A stretch of DNA of 57,837 bases from an uncultured Lachnospiraceae bacterium (GCA_944381395.1 CALWKY010000086.1:1-57837), one strand, 5' to 3'. Shown: positions 33,280-43,998, numbered from the stretch's first letter. Notes: generated by a model not told the origin, from the sequence alone. Translations and numbers: made by a program.

Positions 33280-33939
33280 ATGGGACAGAAAGTAAATCCG
33301 CATGGATTAAGAGTTGGCATCATCAAAGATTGGGATGCTAAATGGTATGCTGAAAAGGATTTTGCTAATTATCTGGTAGAAGACGTTAAGATCAGAAAGT
33401 TCCTGAAGAAGAAACTGTATGCTTCCGGCATCTCCAGAATTGCAATTGAAAGAACTACTGATAGAGTAAAGATTATCGTTTCTACAGCTAAGCCCGGTAT
33501 CGTAATCGGTAAGAACGGTCAGGCGATCGAAGAGCTGAAGAAAGAAGTGCAGAAGATGAGCAGCCAGAGGGTTGACATCTCCATCAACGAAATTAAGAGA
33601 CCTGAGCTGGATGCACAGCTGGTAGCTGAAAACATTGCGCAGCAGCTGGAAAACCGTGTAACTTTCCGTCGTGCAATGAAGCAGGCTATGAGCAGAACCA
33701 TGAAGTTTGGCGCAAAGGGTATCAAAACAACTGTTGGCGGCCGTCTGGGCGGTGCTGATATCGCTCGTGCAGAAAGCTACCACGAAGGTACGATTCCCCT
33801 TCAGACACTGCGCGCTGACATCGACTATGGTTTCGCAGAAGCAGATACCACTTACGGCAAGCTTGGCGTAAAGGTATGGATCTACAAGGGTGAGGTACTT
33901 CCTGTAAAAGCAGCAAAAAAGGAAGGAGGCGCTAAATAA
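33280..33939 (+). CDS. rpsC: 30S ribosomal protein S3
   Basis: A 219-residue S3 at the mRNA entry site. The KH type 2 domain (about 38-107) holds [15 protein letters not shown], and the C-terminal domain [18 protein letters not shown] lies near 145. Ribosome-binding site AAGGAGG. Confidence 0.98.
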   Translation: MGQKVNPHGLRVGIIKDWDAKWYAEKDFANYLVEDVKIRKFLKKKLYASGISRIAIERTTDRVKIIVSTAKPGIVIGKNGQAIEELKKEVQKMSSQRVDISINEIKRPELDAQLVAENIAQQLENRVTFRRAMKQAMSRTMKFGAKGIKTTVGGRLGGADIARAESYHEGTIPLQTLRADIDYGFAEADTTYGKLGVKVWIYKGEVLPVKAAKKEGGAK

Positions 33940-33941
33940 TC

Positions 33942-34379
33942 ATGTTAATGCCTAAAAGAGTAAAGTATCGTAAGCAGCAGAGAGGCTCCATGAAGGGCAG
34001 AGCACACAGAGGTAACAAGGTAACCTACGGTGAATTCGGTATCATGGCTATGGAACCCTGCTGGATCAAGTCCAACCAGATCGAAGCAGCTCGTGTTGCT
34101 ATGACAAGATATATTAAGCGTGGCGGTAATGTTTGGATCAAGATTTTCCCCGACAAGCCCGTTTCCGCAAAGCCTATCGGTACTCGTATGGGTTCTGGTA
34201 AAGGCGCTACAGAATACTGGGTTGCAGTTGTAAAACCCGGCAGAGTTATGTTTGAAATCGGCGGCGTAGCTGAGGAAACCGCAAGAGAAGCATTGAGACT
34301 TGCAATCCACAAGCTGCCCATTAAGTGTAAGATCGTTTCCAAGGCAGAAGCGGCAGAAATGGCAGGTGATCAGCAGTGA
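33942..34379 (+). CDS. rplP: 50S ribosomal protein L16
   Basis: A 145-residue L16 near the A-site t[21 protein letters not shown] near 20 and [20 protein letters not shown] near 80. Ends in TGA, overlapping the GTG of rpmC by four bases, direct evidence that TGA is a real stop in this genome. Confidence 0.98.
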   Translation: MLMPKRVKYRKQQRGSMKGRAHRGNKVTYGEFGIMAMEPCWIKSNQIEAARVAMTRYIKRGGNVWIKIFPDKPVSAKPIGTRMGSGKGATEYWVAVVKPGRVMFEIGGVAEETAREALRLAIHKLPIKCKIVSKAEAAEMAGDQQ

Positions 34380-34585
34380 AGACAAAAGGTTTTGTAAACG
34401 AATTAAAGGGTAAATCTGCAGATGAATTACAGAAGGATCTGGTTTCTGCAAAGAAGGAACTGTTTAACCTGAGATTCCAGAATGCGACCAACCAGCTGGA
34501 CAACACCGCTAGAATCAATGAGGTTCGCAAGAATATCGCGAGAATCCAGACTATCATCACACAGAAACAGAGAACAGCTGAGTAA
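34376..34585 (+). CDS. rpmC: 50S ribosomal protein L29
   Basis: A 69-residue two-helix protein at the tunnel exit: [20 protein letters not shown] then [20 protein letters not shown] start inside the rplP stop codon region; translationally coupled. Confidence 0.96.
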   Translation: MKTKGFVNELKGKSADELQKDLVSAKKELFNLRFQNATNQLDNTARINEVRKNIARIQTIITQKQRTAE

Positions 34586-34611
34586 TTCTGAATTGAAAGG
34601 AGGCACACCTC

Positions 34612-34869
34612 GTGGAAGAAAGAAATCTTCGTAAGACCAGAGTGGGCAGAGTAATCAGCGATAAGATGGACAAAACCATCGTAGTAGCTGTAGAAGATAA
34701 AGTAAAACATCCCCTGTATGGCAAGATTGTCAACAGAACCTATAAGCTGAAGGCACATGACGAAAACAACGAATGTGGCATTGGCGACCGTGTGAAAGTA
34801 ATGGAAACCAGACCGTTGTCTAAGGACAAGAGATGGAGACTGGTATCCATCATCGAAAAGGCAAAATAA
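34612..34869 (+). CDS. rpsQ: 30S ribosomal protein S17
   Basis: An 85-residue OB-fold S17: [20 protein letters not shown] near residue 5, and [16 protein letters not shown] near 62. GTG start at 34612 after GAAAGGAGGC. Confidence 0.97.
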   Translation: MEERNLRKTRVGRVISDKMDKTIVVAVEDKVKHPLYGKIVNRTYKLKAHDENNECGIGDRVKVMETRPLSKDKRWRLVSIIEKAK

Positions 34870-34894
34870 TCCTTTTTGGAGAGGAGGAAAAAGT

Positions 34895-35263
34895 ATGGTT
34901 CAACAGGAAACCAGATTGAAAGTAGCAGACAATTCAGGCGCAAAAGAACTTCTTTGCATCAGAGTTCTCGGTGGTTCTACCAGAAGATATGCAGGAGTTG
35001 GCGATATTATCGTAGCTGCGGTTAAAGATGCAACACCCGGTGGCGTTGTGAAAAAAGGCGACGTTGTGAAGGCAGTAGTTGTAAGAACCGTTCATCCCGT
35101 AGGCAGAGCTGACGGCAGCTATATCAAGTTCGACGAAAACGCAGCGGTTATCATCAGAGATGACAAGAACCCTAGAGGTACTCGTATCTTTGGACCCGTA
35201 GCAAGAGAGCTCAGAGAGAAACAGTTCATGAAGATTCTTTCTCTGGCACCGGAAGTATTATAA
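34895..35263 (+). CDS. rplN: 50S ribosomal protein L14
   Basis: A 122-residue L14 at the subunit interface. Classic [19 protein letters not shown] start and [15 protein letters not shown] near 97. Ribosome-binding site GAGGAGG. Confidence 0.98.
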   Translation: MVQQETRLKVADNSGAKELLCIRVLGGSTRRYAGVGDIIVAAVKDATPGGVVKKGDVVKAVVVRTVHPVGRADGSYIKFDENAAVIIRDDKNPRGTRIFGPVARELREKQFMKILSLAPEVL

Positions 35264-35278
35264 TAGGAGGGTGCAGGA

Positions 35279-35590
35279 ATGGCTAATATGAAATTAAAGA
35301 CTGGCGACAAGGTAGTCGTAATCAGTGGTAAGGATAAGGGCAAGGAAGGCAAGATCCTGAAGACTGACAGAAAGAACAACAAAGTCATTGTAGAAGGCAT
35401 TAACATGGTAAGCAAGCACACAAAGCCCAGTGCTGCAAACCAGAATGGCGGCATTGTAAAGAAGGAAGCAGCTATTGACGCATCCAACGTAATGTACCTG
35501 CACAATGGCAAAGCTACCCGTCTTGGCTGCATGATCAAAGACGGCAAAAAGGTTAGAGTAGCGAAAAAGACAGGCGAAGTAATCGACTAA
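35279..35590 (+). CDS. rplX: 50S ribosomal protein L24
   Basis: A 103-residue KOW protein starting assembly of the 50[21 protein letters not shown] near residue 5. Fifteen bases after rplN. Confidence 0.97.
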   Translation: MANMKLKTGDKVVVISGKDKGKEGKILKTDRKNNKVIVEGINMVSKHTKPSAANQNGGIVKKEAAIDASNVMYLHNGKATRLGCMIKDGKKVRVAKKTGEVID

Positions 35591-35613
35591 TTTCGTCTGG
35601 AAAGGAGGAAACA

Positions 35614-36153
35614 ATGAGCAGATTAAAAGAGTTTTATGAAGCAGAAGTCGTTCCCAAGATGACTGAAAAGTTTTCATATAAGAATAAAATGGCTGTACCG
35701 AAGCTGGAAAAGATTGTCATCAACATGGGTGTTGGTGAAGCAAAAGAAAATGCAAAGGTATTGGATGGTGCTGTGAAGGATCTGGCTACTATCTCTGGTC
35801 AGAAACCTCAGATCACAAAGGCTAAAAAATCCATCGCAAACTTCAAACTGCGTGAAGGCGTTAAGATCGGCTGCAAGGTTACCCTGAGAGGTGACAGAAT
35901 GTACGAATTCGCTGACAGACTGATCAACATCGCTCTGCCTCGTGTACGTGACTTCCGCGGCGTAAAAGCAAACAGCTTTGACGGCAGAGGCAATTACACC
36001 ATGGGTATCAAAGAACAGCTGATTTTCCCTGAAATCGAATACGATAAAGTAGACAAGATCAGAGGTATGGATATCGTTTTCGTTACCACTGCTAACACCG
36101 ATGAAGAAGGCAGAGAACTGCTCAGACTGTTCGGTATGCCTTTTGAAAAGTAA
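35614..36153 (+). CDS. rplE: 50S ribosomal protein L5
   Basis: A 179-residue 5S-rRNA-binding protein: [16 protein letters not shown] near 30, [16 protein letters not shown] near 70 and [17 protein letters not shown] near 110. Standard length. Confidence 0.98.
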   Translation: MSRLKEFYEAEVVPKMTEKFSYKNKMAVPKLEKIVINMGVGEAKENAKVLDGAVKDLATISGQKPQITKAKKSIANFKLREGVKIGCKVTLRGDRMYEFADRLINIALPRVRDFRGVKANSFDGRGNYTMGIKEQLIFPEIEYDKVDKIRGMDIVFVTTANTDEEGRELLRLFGMPFEK

Positions 36154-36167
36154 GAGGAGGGAGAAAA

Positions 36168-36353
36168 ATGGCTAAAAAATCTATGATCGTAAAACAGGGG
36201 AGAAAGCCGAAATTCTCCACCAGAGCTTATACTCGTTGCAGAGTATGCGGCAGACCTCACGCTGTTTTGAGAAAATATGGAATTTGTCGTATTTGCTTCC
36301 GTGAATTGGCTTACAAGGGCCAGATTCCCGGTGTAAAGAAGGCAAGCTGGTAA
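36168..36353 (+). CDS. rpsN: 30S ribosomal protein S14, zinc-binding (type Z)
   Basis: A 61-residue S14 with the zinc ribbon CRVCGRP...GICRIC near residues 24-43. This is the short C+ form; in Bacillus the zinc-free paralog is induced by Zur, but no such paralog is in this window. Confidence 0.97.
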   Translation: MAKKSMIVKQGRKPKFSTRAYTRCRVCGRPHAVLRKYGICRICFRELAYKGQIPGVKKASW

Positions 36354-36374
36354 TAAAGAAAGGAGGAATTTGAA

Positions 36375-36776
36375 ATGTCAATGAGCGACCCTATTGCAGA
36401 TATGCTGACCAGAATCAGAAATGGCAATACTGCAAAACACGATACAGTAGATGTTCCTTCTTCCAAGATGAAGAAAGCAATTGCGGATATTTTGGTAGCA
36501 GAAGGCTATGTAAAAGGCTATGAAGTAATCGAAGATGGCATCAAGACCACCCTTCGCATCAGCCTGAAGTATGGTGCTGACAAGAATACAAAGGTTATCA
36601 CCGGTTTAAAGAGAATTTCTAAGCCCGGTCTGAGAGTTTTCGCAGGCAAGGAAGAACTGCCTAAAGTTTTGGGTGGTCTGGGCACCGCAATCATCTCCAC
36701 CAGCCGTGGTCTGATGACAGATAAACAAGCAAGAAAAGAAGGTATTGGCGGCGAAGTAATCGCTTTCATTTGGTAA
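36375..36776 (+). CDS. rpsH: 30S ribosomal protein S8
   Basis: A 133-residue S8: [15 protein letters not shown] at the start and [20 protein letters not shown] near the end. S8 is the autogenous repressor of the spc operon in E. coli; no obvious S8-type site was identified here. Confidence 0.98.
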   Translation: MSMSDPIADMLTRIRNGNTAKHDTVDVPSSKMKKAIADILVAEGYVKGYEVIEDGIKTTLRISLKYGADKNTKVITGLKRISKPGLRVFAGKEELPKVLGGLGTAIISTSRGLMTDKQARKEGIGGEVIAFIW

Positions 36777-36814
36777 GACTCGTAGAAACGATAGATATAT
36801 AGGAGGTGCAGAAC

Positions 36815-37357
36815 ATGTCCCGAATCGGAAAGCAGCCCATCACCATCCCCGCTGGCGTTGAGGTAAAGATCGGCGAAGGCAATTTGGTGACTGTAAAGGG
36901 TCCTAAGGGTACCCTGGAAAGAAAGTTATCCGCAGACATGAACATCGCAATGGAAAACGGTGTAATCACCGTTAGCAGACCTAGTGATCTGAAGAAGTTC
37001 AGAGCACTGCACGGTCTGACAAGAACCCTGATCAATAACATGATCATCGGCGTTACCAATGGCTATGAAAAAGTACTGGAAATCAATGGTGTTGGTTACA
37101 GAGCTGCAAAAAGCGGCAAGAAACTGACCCTGACCCTGGGTTATTCCCATCCAGTTGAAATGGAAGATCCCGACGGTATCACCACTGAGGTAGAAGGTAC
37201 CAACAAGATCACCGTTAAGGGTATCGATAAAGAAAAGGTTGGACAATTTGCAGCGGAAATCAGAACCAAGCGTCCTCCTGAACCCTACAAAGGCAAGGGT
37301 ATTAAGTATGCGGATGAGCATATCAGAAGAAAAGTTGGTAAGACCGGTAAGAAGTAA
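36815..37357 (+). CDS. rplF: 50S ribosomal protein L6
   Basis: A 180-residue L6: [17 protein letters not shown] start, two alpha-beta repeats, and [19 protein letters not shown] near 152. GTG 36806 is in frame, but AGGAGG lies directly before it; ATG 36815 has proper spacing. Confidence 0.97.
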   Translation: MSRIGKQPITIPAGVEVKIGEGNLVTVKGPKGTLERKLSADMNIAMENGVITVSRPSDLKKFRALHGLTRTLINNMIIGVTNGYEKVLEINGVGYRAAKSGKKLTLTLGYSHPVEMEDPDGITTEVEGTNKITVKGIDKEKVGQFAAEIRTKRPPEPYKGKGIKYADEHIRRKVGKTGKK

Positions 37358-37421
37358 TTTTGCGGCTTAAGCAAAAGGGACTTATATCGGAAAGTGACCT
37401 GAAGAAACGGAGTGAAATTCA

Positions 37422-37790
37422 ATGATTAATAAGCCTTCTCGTGCACTGGCTCGTCAGAAGAGACATCAGCGCATTCGCAATCGCGTAAAAGGTACTGCAG
37501 CATGCCCTAGACTGGCAGTTTTTAGATCTAACAAGCATATGTATGCACAGGTTATCGATGATGCAGCAGGCAACACCATCGTTGCAGCTTCCACCATGGA
37601 ATCCGAAATCGCAAGCAAGGTAGAATTCACCAATACGATTGAAGCAGCGCAGGCTGTTGGTGAAGCCATTGCAAAGAAAGCTCTGGATAAGGGCATTACA
37701 GAAGTTGTATTCGATCGCGGCGGTTTCGTATACCACGGAAAAGTGCAGGCTTTGGCTGATGCAGCAAGAGAAGCCGGTTTACAATTCTAA
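37422..37790 (+). CDS. rplR: 50S ribosomal protein L18
   Basis: A 122-residue 5S-rRNA-binding protein: [20 protein letters not shown] near 10 and [20 protein letters not shown] near 96. A small TTTTGC/GCAAAA hairpin sits in the gap after rplF. Confidence 0.97.
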   Translation: MINKPSRALARQKRHQRIRNRVKGTAACPRLAVFRSNKHMYAQVIDDAAGNTIVAASTMESEIASKVEFTNTIEAAQAVGEAIAKKALDKGITEVVFDRGGFVYHGKVQALADAAREAGLQF

Positions 37791-37808
37791 GGCAAGGAGG
37801 AAGAGAAG

Positions 37809-38312
37809 TTGAAAAGAATCGATCCAAGCACATTAGATCTGCAAGATAAAGTAGTAGCCATTAACCGCGTATCTAAGACGGTTAAAGGTGGTCGTACCAT
37901 GAGATTCGCAGCACTGGTTGTTGTTGGTGACGGCAACGGTCATGTAGGCTGTGGTATGGGTAAAGCAGCTGAAGTTCCCGAAGCAATCCGCAAGGGCAAA
38001 GAAGATGCTATGAAGAACATCGTGAAAATTTCCAGAAACGAAGTAGACAGCATCTATCACGAAATTACCGGCACATTCGGCAGCGCAAGCGTACTGTTGA
38101 TGCCCGCTGCAGAAGGTACCGGCATCATCGCTGGTGGTCCTGCGCGTGCAGCACTGGAACTGGCTGGTATCCGCAACATCAGAGCAAAGTCCATGGGCTC
38201 CAACAACAAGCGTAATGTTGTAAGCGCAACCATCGCTGGTCTGGCTCAGTGCACGACCCCCGAAGCAGTTGCAAAGCTGCGTGGCGTAACTGTTGAAGAA
38301 CTCATGGGTTAA
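37809..38312 (+). CDS. rpsE: 30S ribosomal protein S5
   Basis: A 167-residue S5 involved in decoding accuracy: [19 protein letters not shown] near 31 and [19 protein letters not shown] near 138. TTG start at 37809, seven bases after AAGGAGG. Confidence 0.97.
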   Translation: MKRIDPSTLDLQDKVVAINRVSKTVKGGRTMRFAALVVVGDGNGHVGCGMGKAAEVPEAIRKGKEDAMKNIVKISRNEVDSIYHEITGTFGSASVLLMPAAEGTGIIAGGPARAALELAGIRNIRAKSMGSNNKRNVVSATIAGLAQCTTPEAVAKLRGVTVEELMG

Positions 38313-38325
38313 GGAGGAAATGACA

Positions 38326-38505
38326 GTGGCTGAGATTAAAATCACTTTAGTGAAATCTACAATCGGTGCAATTCCGAAACATAAGAAAACAGTACAGGCT
38401 TTGGGTCTGAACAAGACCAACAGCACAGTAATTCAGCAGGACAATGCGGCTATCAGAGGTATGATCCAGCAGGTAAGCCACCTTGTTAAAGTTGAAGAAA
38501 TTTGA
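38326..38505 (+). CDS. rpmD: 50S ribosomal protein L30
   Basis: A 59-residue L30: [20 protein letters not shown] then [27 protein letters not shown] (38311-38317) is 8 bases from GTG 38326 but only 2 from ATG 38320, so the GTG is chosen. Stop is TGA. Confidence 0.95.
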   Translation: MAEIKITLVKSTIGAIPKHKKTVQALGLNKTNSTVIQQDNAAIRGMIQQVSHLVKVEEI

Positions 38506-38522
38506 TTTGAGGAGGTGCCGAA

Positions 38523-38963
38523 ATGAACTTAACTGAGTTAAGACCCGCAGAGGGCTCCAGAGAAAAGAACTGGAGAAAAGGCAGAGGTCATGGATCCGGA
38601 AACGGCAAGACTGCAGGCAGAGGTCACAAAGGTCAGGGCCAGCGTTCTGGTTCCGGCGGAAAGTGCGGCTTTGAAGGTGGTCAGATGCCTCTGTACAGAA
38701 GACTTCCTAAGAGAGGCTTCACATGCAGAAACAGCAAGGAAATTGTTGCAATTAATGTTTCTATGCTGAATGTATTTGAAAACGATACCGTAGTAGATAT
38801 CGATGCTTTGAAATCCGTTGGTTTGGTTAGCAACCCCAGAGACGGCGTGAAGATCCTGGGTGAGGGCGAACTGGAAAAGAAGCTTACAATTAAAGTAAAC
38901 CAGTACAGCAAGGTTGCACTGGAGAAAATTGAAGCAGCCGGCGGAAAAGCAGAGGTGATCTAA
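38523..38963 (+). CDS. rplO: 50S ribosomal protein L15
   Basis: A 146-residue L15 with the Gly/Arg-rich N-terminal tail ([20 protein letters not shown] near 20) and [15 protein letters not shown] near 56. secY follows with no gap. Confidence 0.97.
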   Translation: MNLTELRPAEGSREKNWRKGRGHGSGNGKTAGRGHKGQGQRSGSGGKCGFEGGQMPLYRRLPKRGFTCRNSKEIVAINVSMLNVFENDTVVDIDALKSVGLVSNPRDGVKILGEGELEKKLTIKVNQYSKVALEKIEAAGGKAEVI

Positions 38964-40229
38964 TTGTTTAAGGTTTTCGCTAATTCATGGAAAGTAAAGG
39001 AAATAAGGGAGAAACTACTTTATACCTTAATGATCTTTGCTATCTTAAGACTGGGCACTCTGATCGCACTGCCCGGTATTGATGCGGTAGGTATGAAGGC
39101 AGCCAGAGACGCTTATTCCATCGGTACACTCTATAGTGTTATCGCCGGAGGTGCCAACTCCAGCTGGTCCATTTTTGCCATGGGTATCGGTCCTTATATC
39201 AATGCGAGCATCATCATGCAGCTGCTTACCATTGCTATCCCGAAGTTAGAGCAGTTGTCTAAGGAAGGTCCCGAAGGCAGAAAGAAGCTGGATTCCTATA
39301 GCAGATATTTGACTGTAGTTCTGGCGACAATCCAAGGCTTGGGTTTGACCTATACCTACAGAGACATGTTCTTGGCAAACAATTATTTTATCTACCTGGT
39401 GTCCGTTGTATCTTTGGTTGCTGGCTCTACATTCGTTATGTGGCTAGCAGAACAGATTACTGCAAAGGGTGTTGGTAACGGTTCTTCTATGGTAATTTTC
39501 ATTAACATCGTTTCCAACTTACCCAGCGGCATTATGACACTGGCAAATGTTGTTATGACCGATGGTGCCATTGGTGCAGCAAAGGTTGCGGCAATTTTAC
39601 TGATCCTTGTCGTTGTTCTGGTATTTATCGTACTGGTTAACCAAGGTGAAAGAAGACTGCCGGTACAGTATTCCGGTAAAATGGTTGGCAGAAAGCAGGC
39701 TGGCAGCAGAAGCTCTAATTTACCCATTAAGGTAAACACATCTGGCGTAATTTCCATTATCTTTGCGCTGAGCTTGTTGCAGTTCCCTGCACAGATTGCA
39801 AACTTCATTCCGAACCGCGGAGAAACATTCACCAAGATTTTGGAATATTTGGATATGACACATCCCGTTGGTGCAGTGCTGTATGTATTGTTGATTATCT
39901 TCTTCACATACTTCTACACTTCTATCGTAATCAATCCCAACGAGATTGCCATGAATATGAAGAAAAACGGCGGCTTTATCCCCGGCATTCGTCCCGGTCA
40001 GCCTACCAGCGCTTATATTACCAGAGTAGTAAGTCGTATTACTTTGGTAGGTGCAATCTGCTACGCAGTATTAGCAATGGTACCCATTGTATTGCAGTGG
40101 ATTTTCGATATTAACGTTGGTTTTGGCGGCACAACGCTGATCATCGTAGTTGGTGTTGCGTTGGATATTGTAAAAGCTTTGGAAAGCCAGCTGGTAATGC
40201 GTCACTACAAAGGTTTTTTGACTGAATAA
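38964..40229 (+). CDS. secY: Protein translocase subunit SecY
   Basis: A 421-residue, ten-helix channel protein of the Sec translocon. FGRLGTLIALPGID-like start (ILRLGTLIALPGIDAVG near 26), the plug/helix 2 region with ALGIGPYINASIIMQLL-like sequence (FAMGIGPYINASIIMQLL near 72), and the cytoplasmic loop GERRLPVQYSGKMVG near 228. TTG start directly after the rplO stop, with AGAGGTGA inside rplO. secE is also in this window (50012). Confidence 0.97.
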   Translation: MFKVFANSWKVKEIREKLLYTLMIFAILRLGTLIALPGIDAVGMKAARDAYSIGTLYSVIAGGANSSWSIFAMGIGPYINASIIMQLLTIAIPKLEQLSKEGPEGRKKLDSYSRYLTVVLATIQGLGLTYTYRDMFLANNYFIYLVSVVSLVAGSTFVMWLAEQITAKGVGNGSSMVIFINIVSNLPSGIMTLANVVMTDGAIGAAKVAAILLILVVVLVFIVLVNQGERRLPVQYSGKMVGRKQAGSRSSNLPIKVNTSGVISIIFALSLLQFPAQIANFIPNRGETFTKILEYLDMTHPVGAVLYVLLIIFFTYFYTSIVINPNEIAMNMKKNGGFIPGIRPGQPTSAYITRVVSRITLVGAICYAVLAMVPIVLQWIFDINVGFGGTTLIIVVGVALDIVKALESQLVMRHYKGFLTE

Positions 40230-40243
40230 TGCCTGACGCGGCG

Positions 40244-40262
40244 GGAAATGCAACGCATTTCC
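40244..40262 (+). other. Hairpin between secY and adk
   Basis: GGAAATGC, three-base loop, GCATTTCC: eight perfect pairs, no T-run. It may slow or process the transcript between the two genes. Confidence 0.5.
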
Positions 40263-40309
40263 TGTCGGTCGGGATTTTCCTAAAAATCTGAAAGAAGGAG
40301 GCAGAAGAA

Positions 40310-40939
40310 ATGAAACTGGTATTGATCGGTGCCCCTGCTGCCGGAAAAGGTACACAGGCAGCAAGATTGGTAGAACACTATGGTATCGCACACATCTCTA
40401 CAGGAGATATGCTGCGGGAAGAAGTGGCCAAAGGAACCGAATTGGGGTTGCAGGCAAAAGAAATTATGGCTGCAGGCGGTCTGGTATCCGATGAACTGAT
40501 CATCGCGATTGTAAAGGAAAGAATCCAGAAAGATGACTGCAAGAATGGTTTTATTTTGGATGGTTTCCCTCGTACAGTAGTGCAGGCAGAGAAACTGGAC
40601 GAAATGGTTTCTCTGGACAAGGTAGTATATATCAATGCACCGGATGCAGTGATGTTGGAACGTTTGACAGCACGTCAAATTTGCCCTAACTGCGGTGCAA
40701 GTTACAATAAAATTTTCCTTCCCCCTAAGAAAGCCGGTATCTGCGATCAGTGCGGTACAGCTCTGACGCAGAGAAAGGACGACACAGAAGAGGCAGGATT
40801 GAAGCGACTGCGCACTTTCCACGAACAAAGTGAACCTTTGGTTGATTTTTACACCAAAAAAGGTATACTATTTGAAGTGGATGGTACTGCTGCTATTGAT
40901 GCAATCACCCAGGAAATTATCAAAGGACTGGATGCATAA
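40310..40939 (+). CDS. adk: Adenylate kinase, zinc-binding
   Basis: A 209-residue enzyme converting ATP + AMP to 2 ADP. P-loop GAPAAGKGTQA near residue 7, AMP-site STGDMLREEV near 30 and DGFPRTVVQAEKL near 83, and a LID with zinc cysteines CPNCG...CDQCG near 128-150, typical of Gram-positives. Overlaps map by one base. Confidence 0.97.
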   Translation: MKLVLIGAPAAGKGTQAARLVEHYGIAHISTGDMLREEVAKGTELGLQAKEIMAAGGLVSDELIIAIVKERIQKDDCKNGFILDGFPRTVVQAEKLDEMVSLDKVVYINAPDAVMLERLTARQICPNCGASYNKIFLPPKKAGICDQCGTALTQRKDDTEEAGLKRLRTFHEQSEPLVDFYTKKGILFEVDGTAAIDAITQEIIKGLDA

Positions 40940-41697
40940 TGGCAGTTACAATAAAAACACCCGAGCAAATCGGAAAAATGCGTGCGGCAGGCGCAATTTT
41001 GGCTGAGACGGAGCGTTTGATTCGTGAACAGATCCGTCCTGGCATTACCACACAAGAACTGGACGATTTGGCGGAAAAATATATCCGCAGTCGTGGCGCC
41101 ATTCCTTCATTTAAAGGTTATGGTGGATTTCCGGCTTCACTTTGCATTTCTGTCAATGAAGAAATTGTTCATGGTTTTCCCGGAAAAAGAAAACTGCTCA
41201 GCGGTGATATTGTCAGCGTGGACATGGGCTGCTATATCGATGGTTTCCATGCGGATATGGCTAGAACATATGGCGTTGGTGACGTGAGCCCGGAAGCAGA
41301 AAAATTGATTCGGGTAACCAAAGAAAGCTTCTTTGAAGGTTTACGCTTTGCAAAGGCAGGTTGCCATCTGCATCAGATTGGTGATGCTATTGAAAAGTAT
41401 GTAAAGGAAAATGGTTTCAGTGTGGTCAGAGATTATGTAGGTCATGGAATCGGTAGAGCACTGCATGAAGATCCTTCGGTCTATAACTATAAAGTACCGG
41501 GCAGAGGGATTGAGCTGGTGGCTGGAATGGCCCTTGCCATTGAGCCAATGGTTACTGCCGGTGACTGGCATGTCAGACTGTTGAAAAACGGTTGGACTGC
41601 TGTAACGAAAGACGGTAGTCTTTCGGCACACTACGAAAATACGGTAATTATTACCGATGGTGCGCCGGAACTGACAACGCTGCCCAAAGCAGACTAA
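40939..41697 (+). CDS. map: Methionine aminopeptidase, type I
   Basis: A 252-residue di-metal enzyme removing the initiator Met. Metal ligands: SVDMGCYIDGFHADMART near 93 (two Asp), GHGIGRALHEDP near 169 (His), AIEPM near 203 (Glu) and the final Glu in HYENT near 233. Its position after adk is conserved in Firmicutes. Confidence 0.97.
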   Translation: MAVTIKTPEQIGKMRAAGAILAETERLIREQIRPGITTQELDDLAEKYIRSRGAIPSFKGYGGFPASLCISVNEEIVHGFPGKRKLLSGDIVSVDMGCYIDGFHADMARTYGVGDVSPEAEKLIRVTKESFFEGLRFAKAGCHLHQIGDAIEKYVKENGFSVVRDYVGHGIGRALHEDPSVYNYKVPGRGIELVAGMALAIEPMVTAGDWHVRLLKNGWTAVTKDGSLSAHYENTVIITDGAPELTTLPKAD

Positions 41698-41713
41698 TGC
41701 GAGGTGACAGCCA

Positions 41714-41974
41714 ATGGATTGGAAAGTCGGGCAAGTGGTTTTTTCTAAAAGCGGACACGACAAAGGAGATGCTCTAGTCATCGTGTCATTGGATGGACAG
41801 TATGTCTGGGTGGCTGACGGCAAAAGACGGAAGCTTGCAAAGCCCAAGAAAAAAAAGTGCATTCATCTACAGCCCACGGGTCATGTAGAAACAACGCTGA
41901 CGGAAAAACTGGAAAACGGAAGCTATCTGCTGGATGCAGAGATTGCTCAGGTTTTGAAAGCATATCGTAAATAA
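41714..41974 (+). CDS. KOW-domain RNA-binding protein (L14E-like)
   Basis: An 86-residue basic protein. The N-terminal KOW/SH3-like part is WKVGQVVFSKSGHDKGDALV, then KRRKLAKPKKKKCIHL. Clostridial members are encoded between map and infA and are annotated as ribosomal L14E-type RNA-binding proteins; an association with the ribosome is likely but not proven. Confidence 0.88.
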   Translation: MDWKVGQVVFSKSGHDKGDALVIVSLDGQYVWVADGKRRKLAKPKKKKCIHLQPTGHVETTLTEKLENGSYLLDAEIAQVLKAYRK

Positions 41975-42004
41975 CATGCAACCATGCATAAGGAGGTTCT
42001 CTGC

Positions 42005-42223
42005 TTGTCTAAAGACGATGTAATTGAAGTAGAAGGAACAGTAGTAGAAAAGTTGCCTAACGCCATGTTTCAGGTAGAACTGGAAAACGGTCACCAGATT
42101 TTGGCGCATATCTCCGGTAAACTGCGTATGAATTTTATCCGTATTTTGCCTGGTGATAAGGTACTTGTGGAAATGTCTCCTTACGATCTGAGTAAAGGTC
42201 GGATTATCTGGAGAGCAAAATAA
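42005..42223 (+). CDS. infA: Translation initiation factor IF-1
   Basis: A 72-residue OB-fold factor occupying the A site during initiation: [20 protein letters not shown] then [21 protein letters not shown] start at 42005, eight bases after AAGGAGG; the ATG at 41984 lies upstream of that site and is rejected. Confidence 0.97.
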   Translation: MSKDDVIEVEGTVVEKLPNAMFQVELENGHQILAHISGKLRMNFIRILPGDKVLVEMSPYDLSKGRIIWRAK

Positions 42224-42240
42224 AGAAAGGAGTCATCACA

Positions 42241-42354
42241 ATGAAGGTTAGACCCTCTGTAAAGCCCATGTGCGAAAAGTGCAAGATCATTAAGAGAAAA
42301 GGCCGCGTCATGGTCATTTGTGAAAATCCCAAGCATAAACAAAAACAAGGCTGA
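42241..42354 (+). CDS. rpmJ: 50S ribosomal protein L36
   Basis: A 37-residue zinc-binding protein: [20 protein letters not shown] start with CEKC, then a later Cys and His ([13 protein letters not shown]) completing the site. Ribosome-binding site GAAAGGAG. Too short for most ORF callers. Confidence 0.97.
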   Translation: MKVRPSVKPMCEKCKIIKRKGRVMVICENPKHKQKQG

Positions 42355-42579
42355 TATATTTTTTATGGCGAACGGGAAGGCAAGCACCTTCCAATGTCTG
42401 AAGAATAAATCCGTCAAGGTGTTAAAAGGAGTATACAGTTAATAGCAGGGGCAGCACTCAGGCTGACGGTCTGTTCTCCCTGTTTGTAATACCCGAAGAA
42501 CACAGAAGGAACGAAAGCGTTCGTTCCTGCAATAGATAATAACTCATTACCGAATATTTACAGGAGGTGCAAGATATCA
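42355..42579 (+). other. Non-coding gap with a strong hairpin before rpsM
   Basis: About 225 bases without a gene. The clearest element is GGAACGAA/TTCGTTCC with a four-base loop (42508-42527), eight perfect pairs and no T-run. In E. coli the alpha-operon leader before rpsM is the S4 target; whether this is comparable cannot be judged by eye. Confidence 0.5.
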
Positions 42580-42948
42580 ATGGCACGTATTGCTGGTGTA
42601 GACTTACCTAGAGAAAAGCGCGTTGAGATCGGTTTGACATATGTTTATGGTATTGGCCATGCAAGCTCCCTGAGAATCCTGAAGGAAGCTGGCGTAAACC
42701 CTGATACCAGAGTAAGAGACCTGACTGACGACGAAGTTGCTAAGATCCGTGAAGTAATCGACAGATCTCAGACCGTAGAAGGTGACCTGAGAAGAGAAAT
42801 CGCTCTGAACATCAAGCGTCTGATGGAAATCGGCTGCTACAGAGGCATCCGCCACAGAAAAGGCCTGCCCGTAAGAGGTCAGAAGACCAAGACAAACGCA
42901 AGAACCAGAAAGGGTCCCAGAAAGACCGTTGCTAATAAGAAGAAGTAA
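42580..42948 (+). CDS. rpsM: 30S ribosomal protein S13
   Basis: A 122-residue S13 contacting the P-site t[23 protein letters not shown] at the start and [20 protein letters not shown] near 88. First gene of the alpha part of the cluster. Confidence 0.98.
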   Translation: MARIAGVDLPREKRVEIGLTYVYGIGHASSLRILKEAGVNPDTRVRDLTDDEVAKIREVIDRSQTVEGDLRREIALNIKRLMEIGCYRGIRHRKGLPVRGQKTKTNARTRKGPRKTVANKKK

Positions 42949-42972
42949 TTTCGTTCGGAGGAGGTTTGAATA

Positions 42973-43374
42973 ATGGCTAAAAAGACTGTGAAAAAGACAA
43001 ATACTCGCAGACGCCGTGATAAAAGAAAAGTAGAACGTGGTCAGGCTCATATCCAGTCCACTTTTAATAACACTATCGTAACCATTACCGATGCAGTAGG
43101 CAACGCCCTCAGCTGGGCAAGTGCTGGTCAGCTGGGCTTCAAGGGTTCTAAGAAGTCCACTCCTTATGCTGCACAGATGGCTGCTGATACTGCTGCTAAG
43201 AACGCTAGCGACTATGGTCTGAAGACTGTAGAAGTATTCGTAAAGGGTCCCGGCAGCGGTAGAGAAGCTGCAATCCGTGCGCTGCAGGCTGCAGGTTTGG
43301 ACGTTACTCTTATCAGAGACGTAACTCCTGTACCTCACAACGGCTGCAGACCGCCTAAGCGTAGAAGAGTATAA
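42973..43374 (+). CDS. rpsK: 30S ribosomal protein S11
   Basis: A 133-residue S11: [20 protein letters not shown] near 26 and [17 protein letters not shown] at the end. Standard. Confidence 0.98.
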   Translation: MAKKTVKKTNTRRRRDKRKVERGQAHIQSTFNNTIVTITDAVGNALSWASAGQLGFKGSKKSTPYAAQMAADTAAKNASDYGLKTVEVFVKGPGSGREAAIRALQAAGLDVTLIRDVTPVPHNGCRPPKRRRV

Positions 43375-43395
43375 GGATAGGAGGGAAAAGTTACA

Positions 43396-43998
43396 ATGGC
43401 TAGAGATAGAGTTCCGGTATTGAAAAGATGCAGATCCCTGAATCTGGATCCCATTTATCTGGGTATTGACAAGAAGTCTAAAAAGCAGAACCCCAGAGCA
43501 AATAAGAAAATGAGTGAATACGGCCTGCAGATGAGAGAAAAGCAGAAAGCAAAATTCATCTATGGCGTGCTGGAAAAACAGTTCAGAGGCTACTATGCAC
43601 AGGCTGTTAAGATCGCAAAGAAGGAAGGCATCCCTGGTGAAAACTTACTGATGCTGCTGGAAATGCGTCTGGATAACGTAATGTTCCGCCTGGGCTACGG
43701 CAGAACCAGAAAAGAAGCTAGACAGATCGTTCGCCATAAGCACGTTATGGTAAATGGTAAGGCTGTAGACATCCCTTCTTACCAAGTTAAGGTTGGCGAT
43801 GTTGTAGAAGTAAAGGAAAAGTACAAGGATATCCAGAGATATAAGGATGTACTGGCTGTTACCGATGGTCGTGTAGTTCCTGAATGGTTGAGCGCTGATG
43901 CAGATAAGCTGAGCGGTACCGTATTGGCAAAGCCCACCAGAGCACAGATCGATGTACCTGTTGAGGAAACACTGATTGTCGAACTGTATTCCAAATAA
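43396..43998 (+). CDS. rpsD: 30S ribosomal protein S4
   Basis: A 200-residue assembly initiator and decoding protein. S4-domain RNA-binding motif DNVMFRLGYGRTRKEARQIV near 93 and HKHVMVNGKAVDIPSYQVK. No zinc cysteines (C- form). Located inside the alpha cluster, unlike in Bacillus. Confidence 0.98.
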   Translation: MARDRVPVLKRCRSLNLDPIYLGIDKKSKKQNPRANKKMSEYGLQMREKQKAKFIYGVLEKQFRGYYAQAVKIAKKEGIPGENLLMLLEMRLDNVMFRLGYGRTRKEARQIVRHKHVMVNGKAVDIPSYQVKVGDVVEVKEKYKDIQRYKDVLAVTDGRVVPEWLSADADKLSGTVLAKPTRAQIDVPVEETLIVELYSK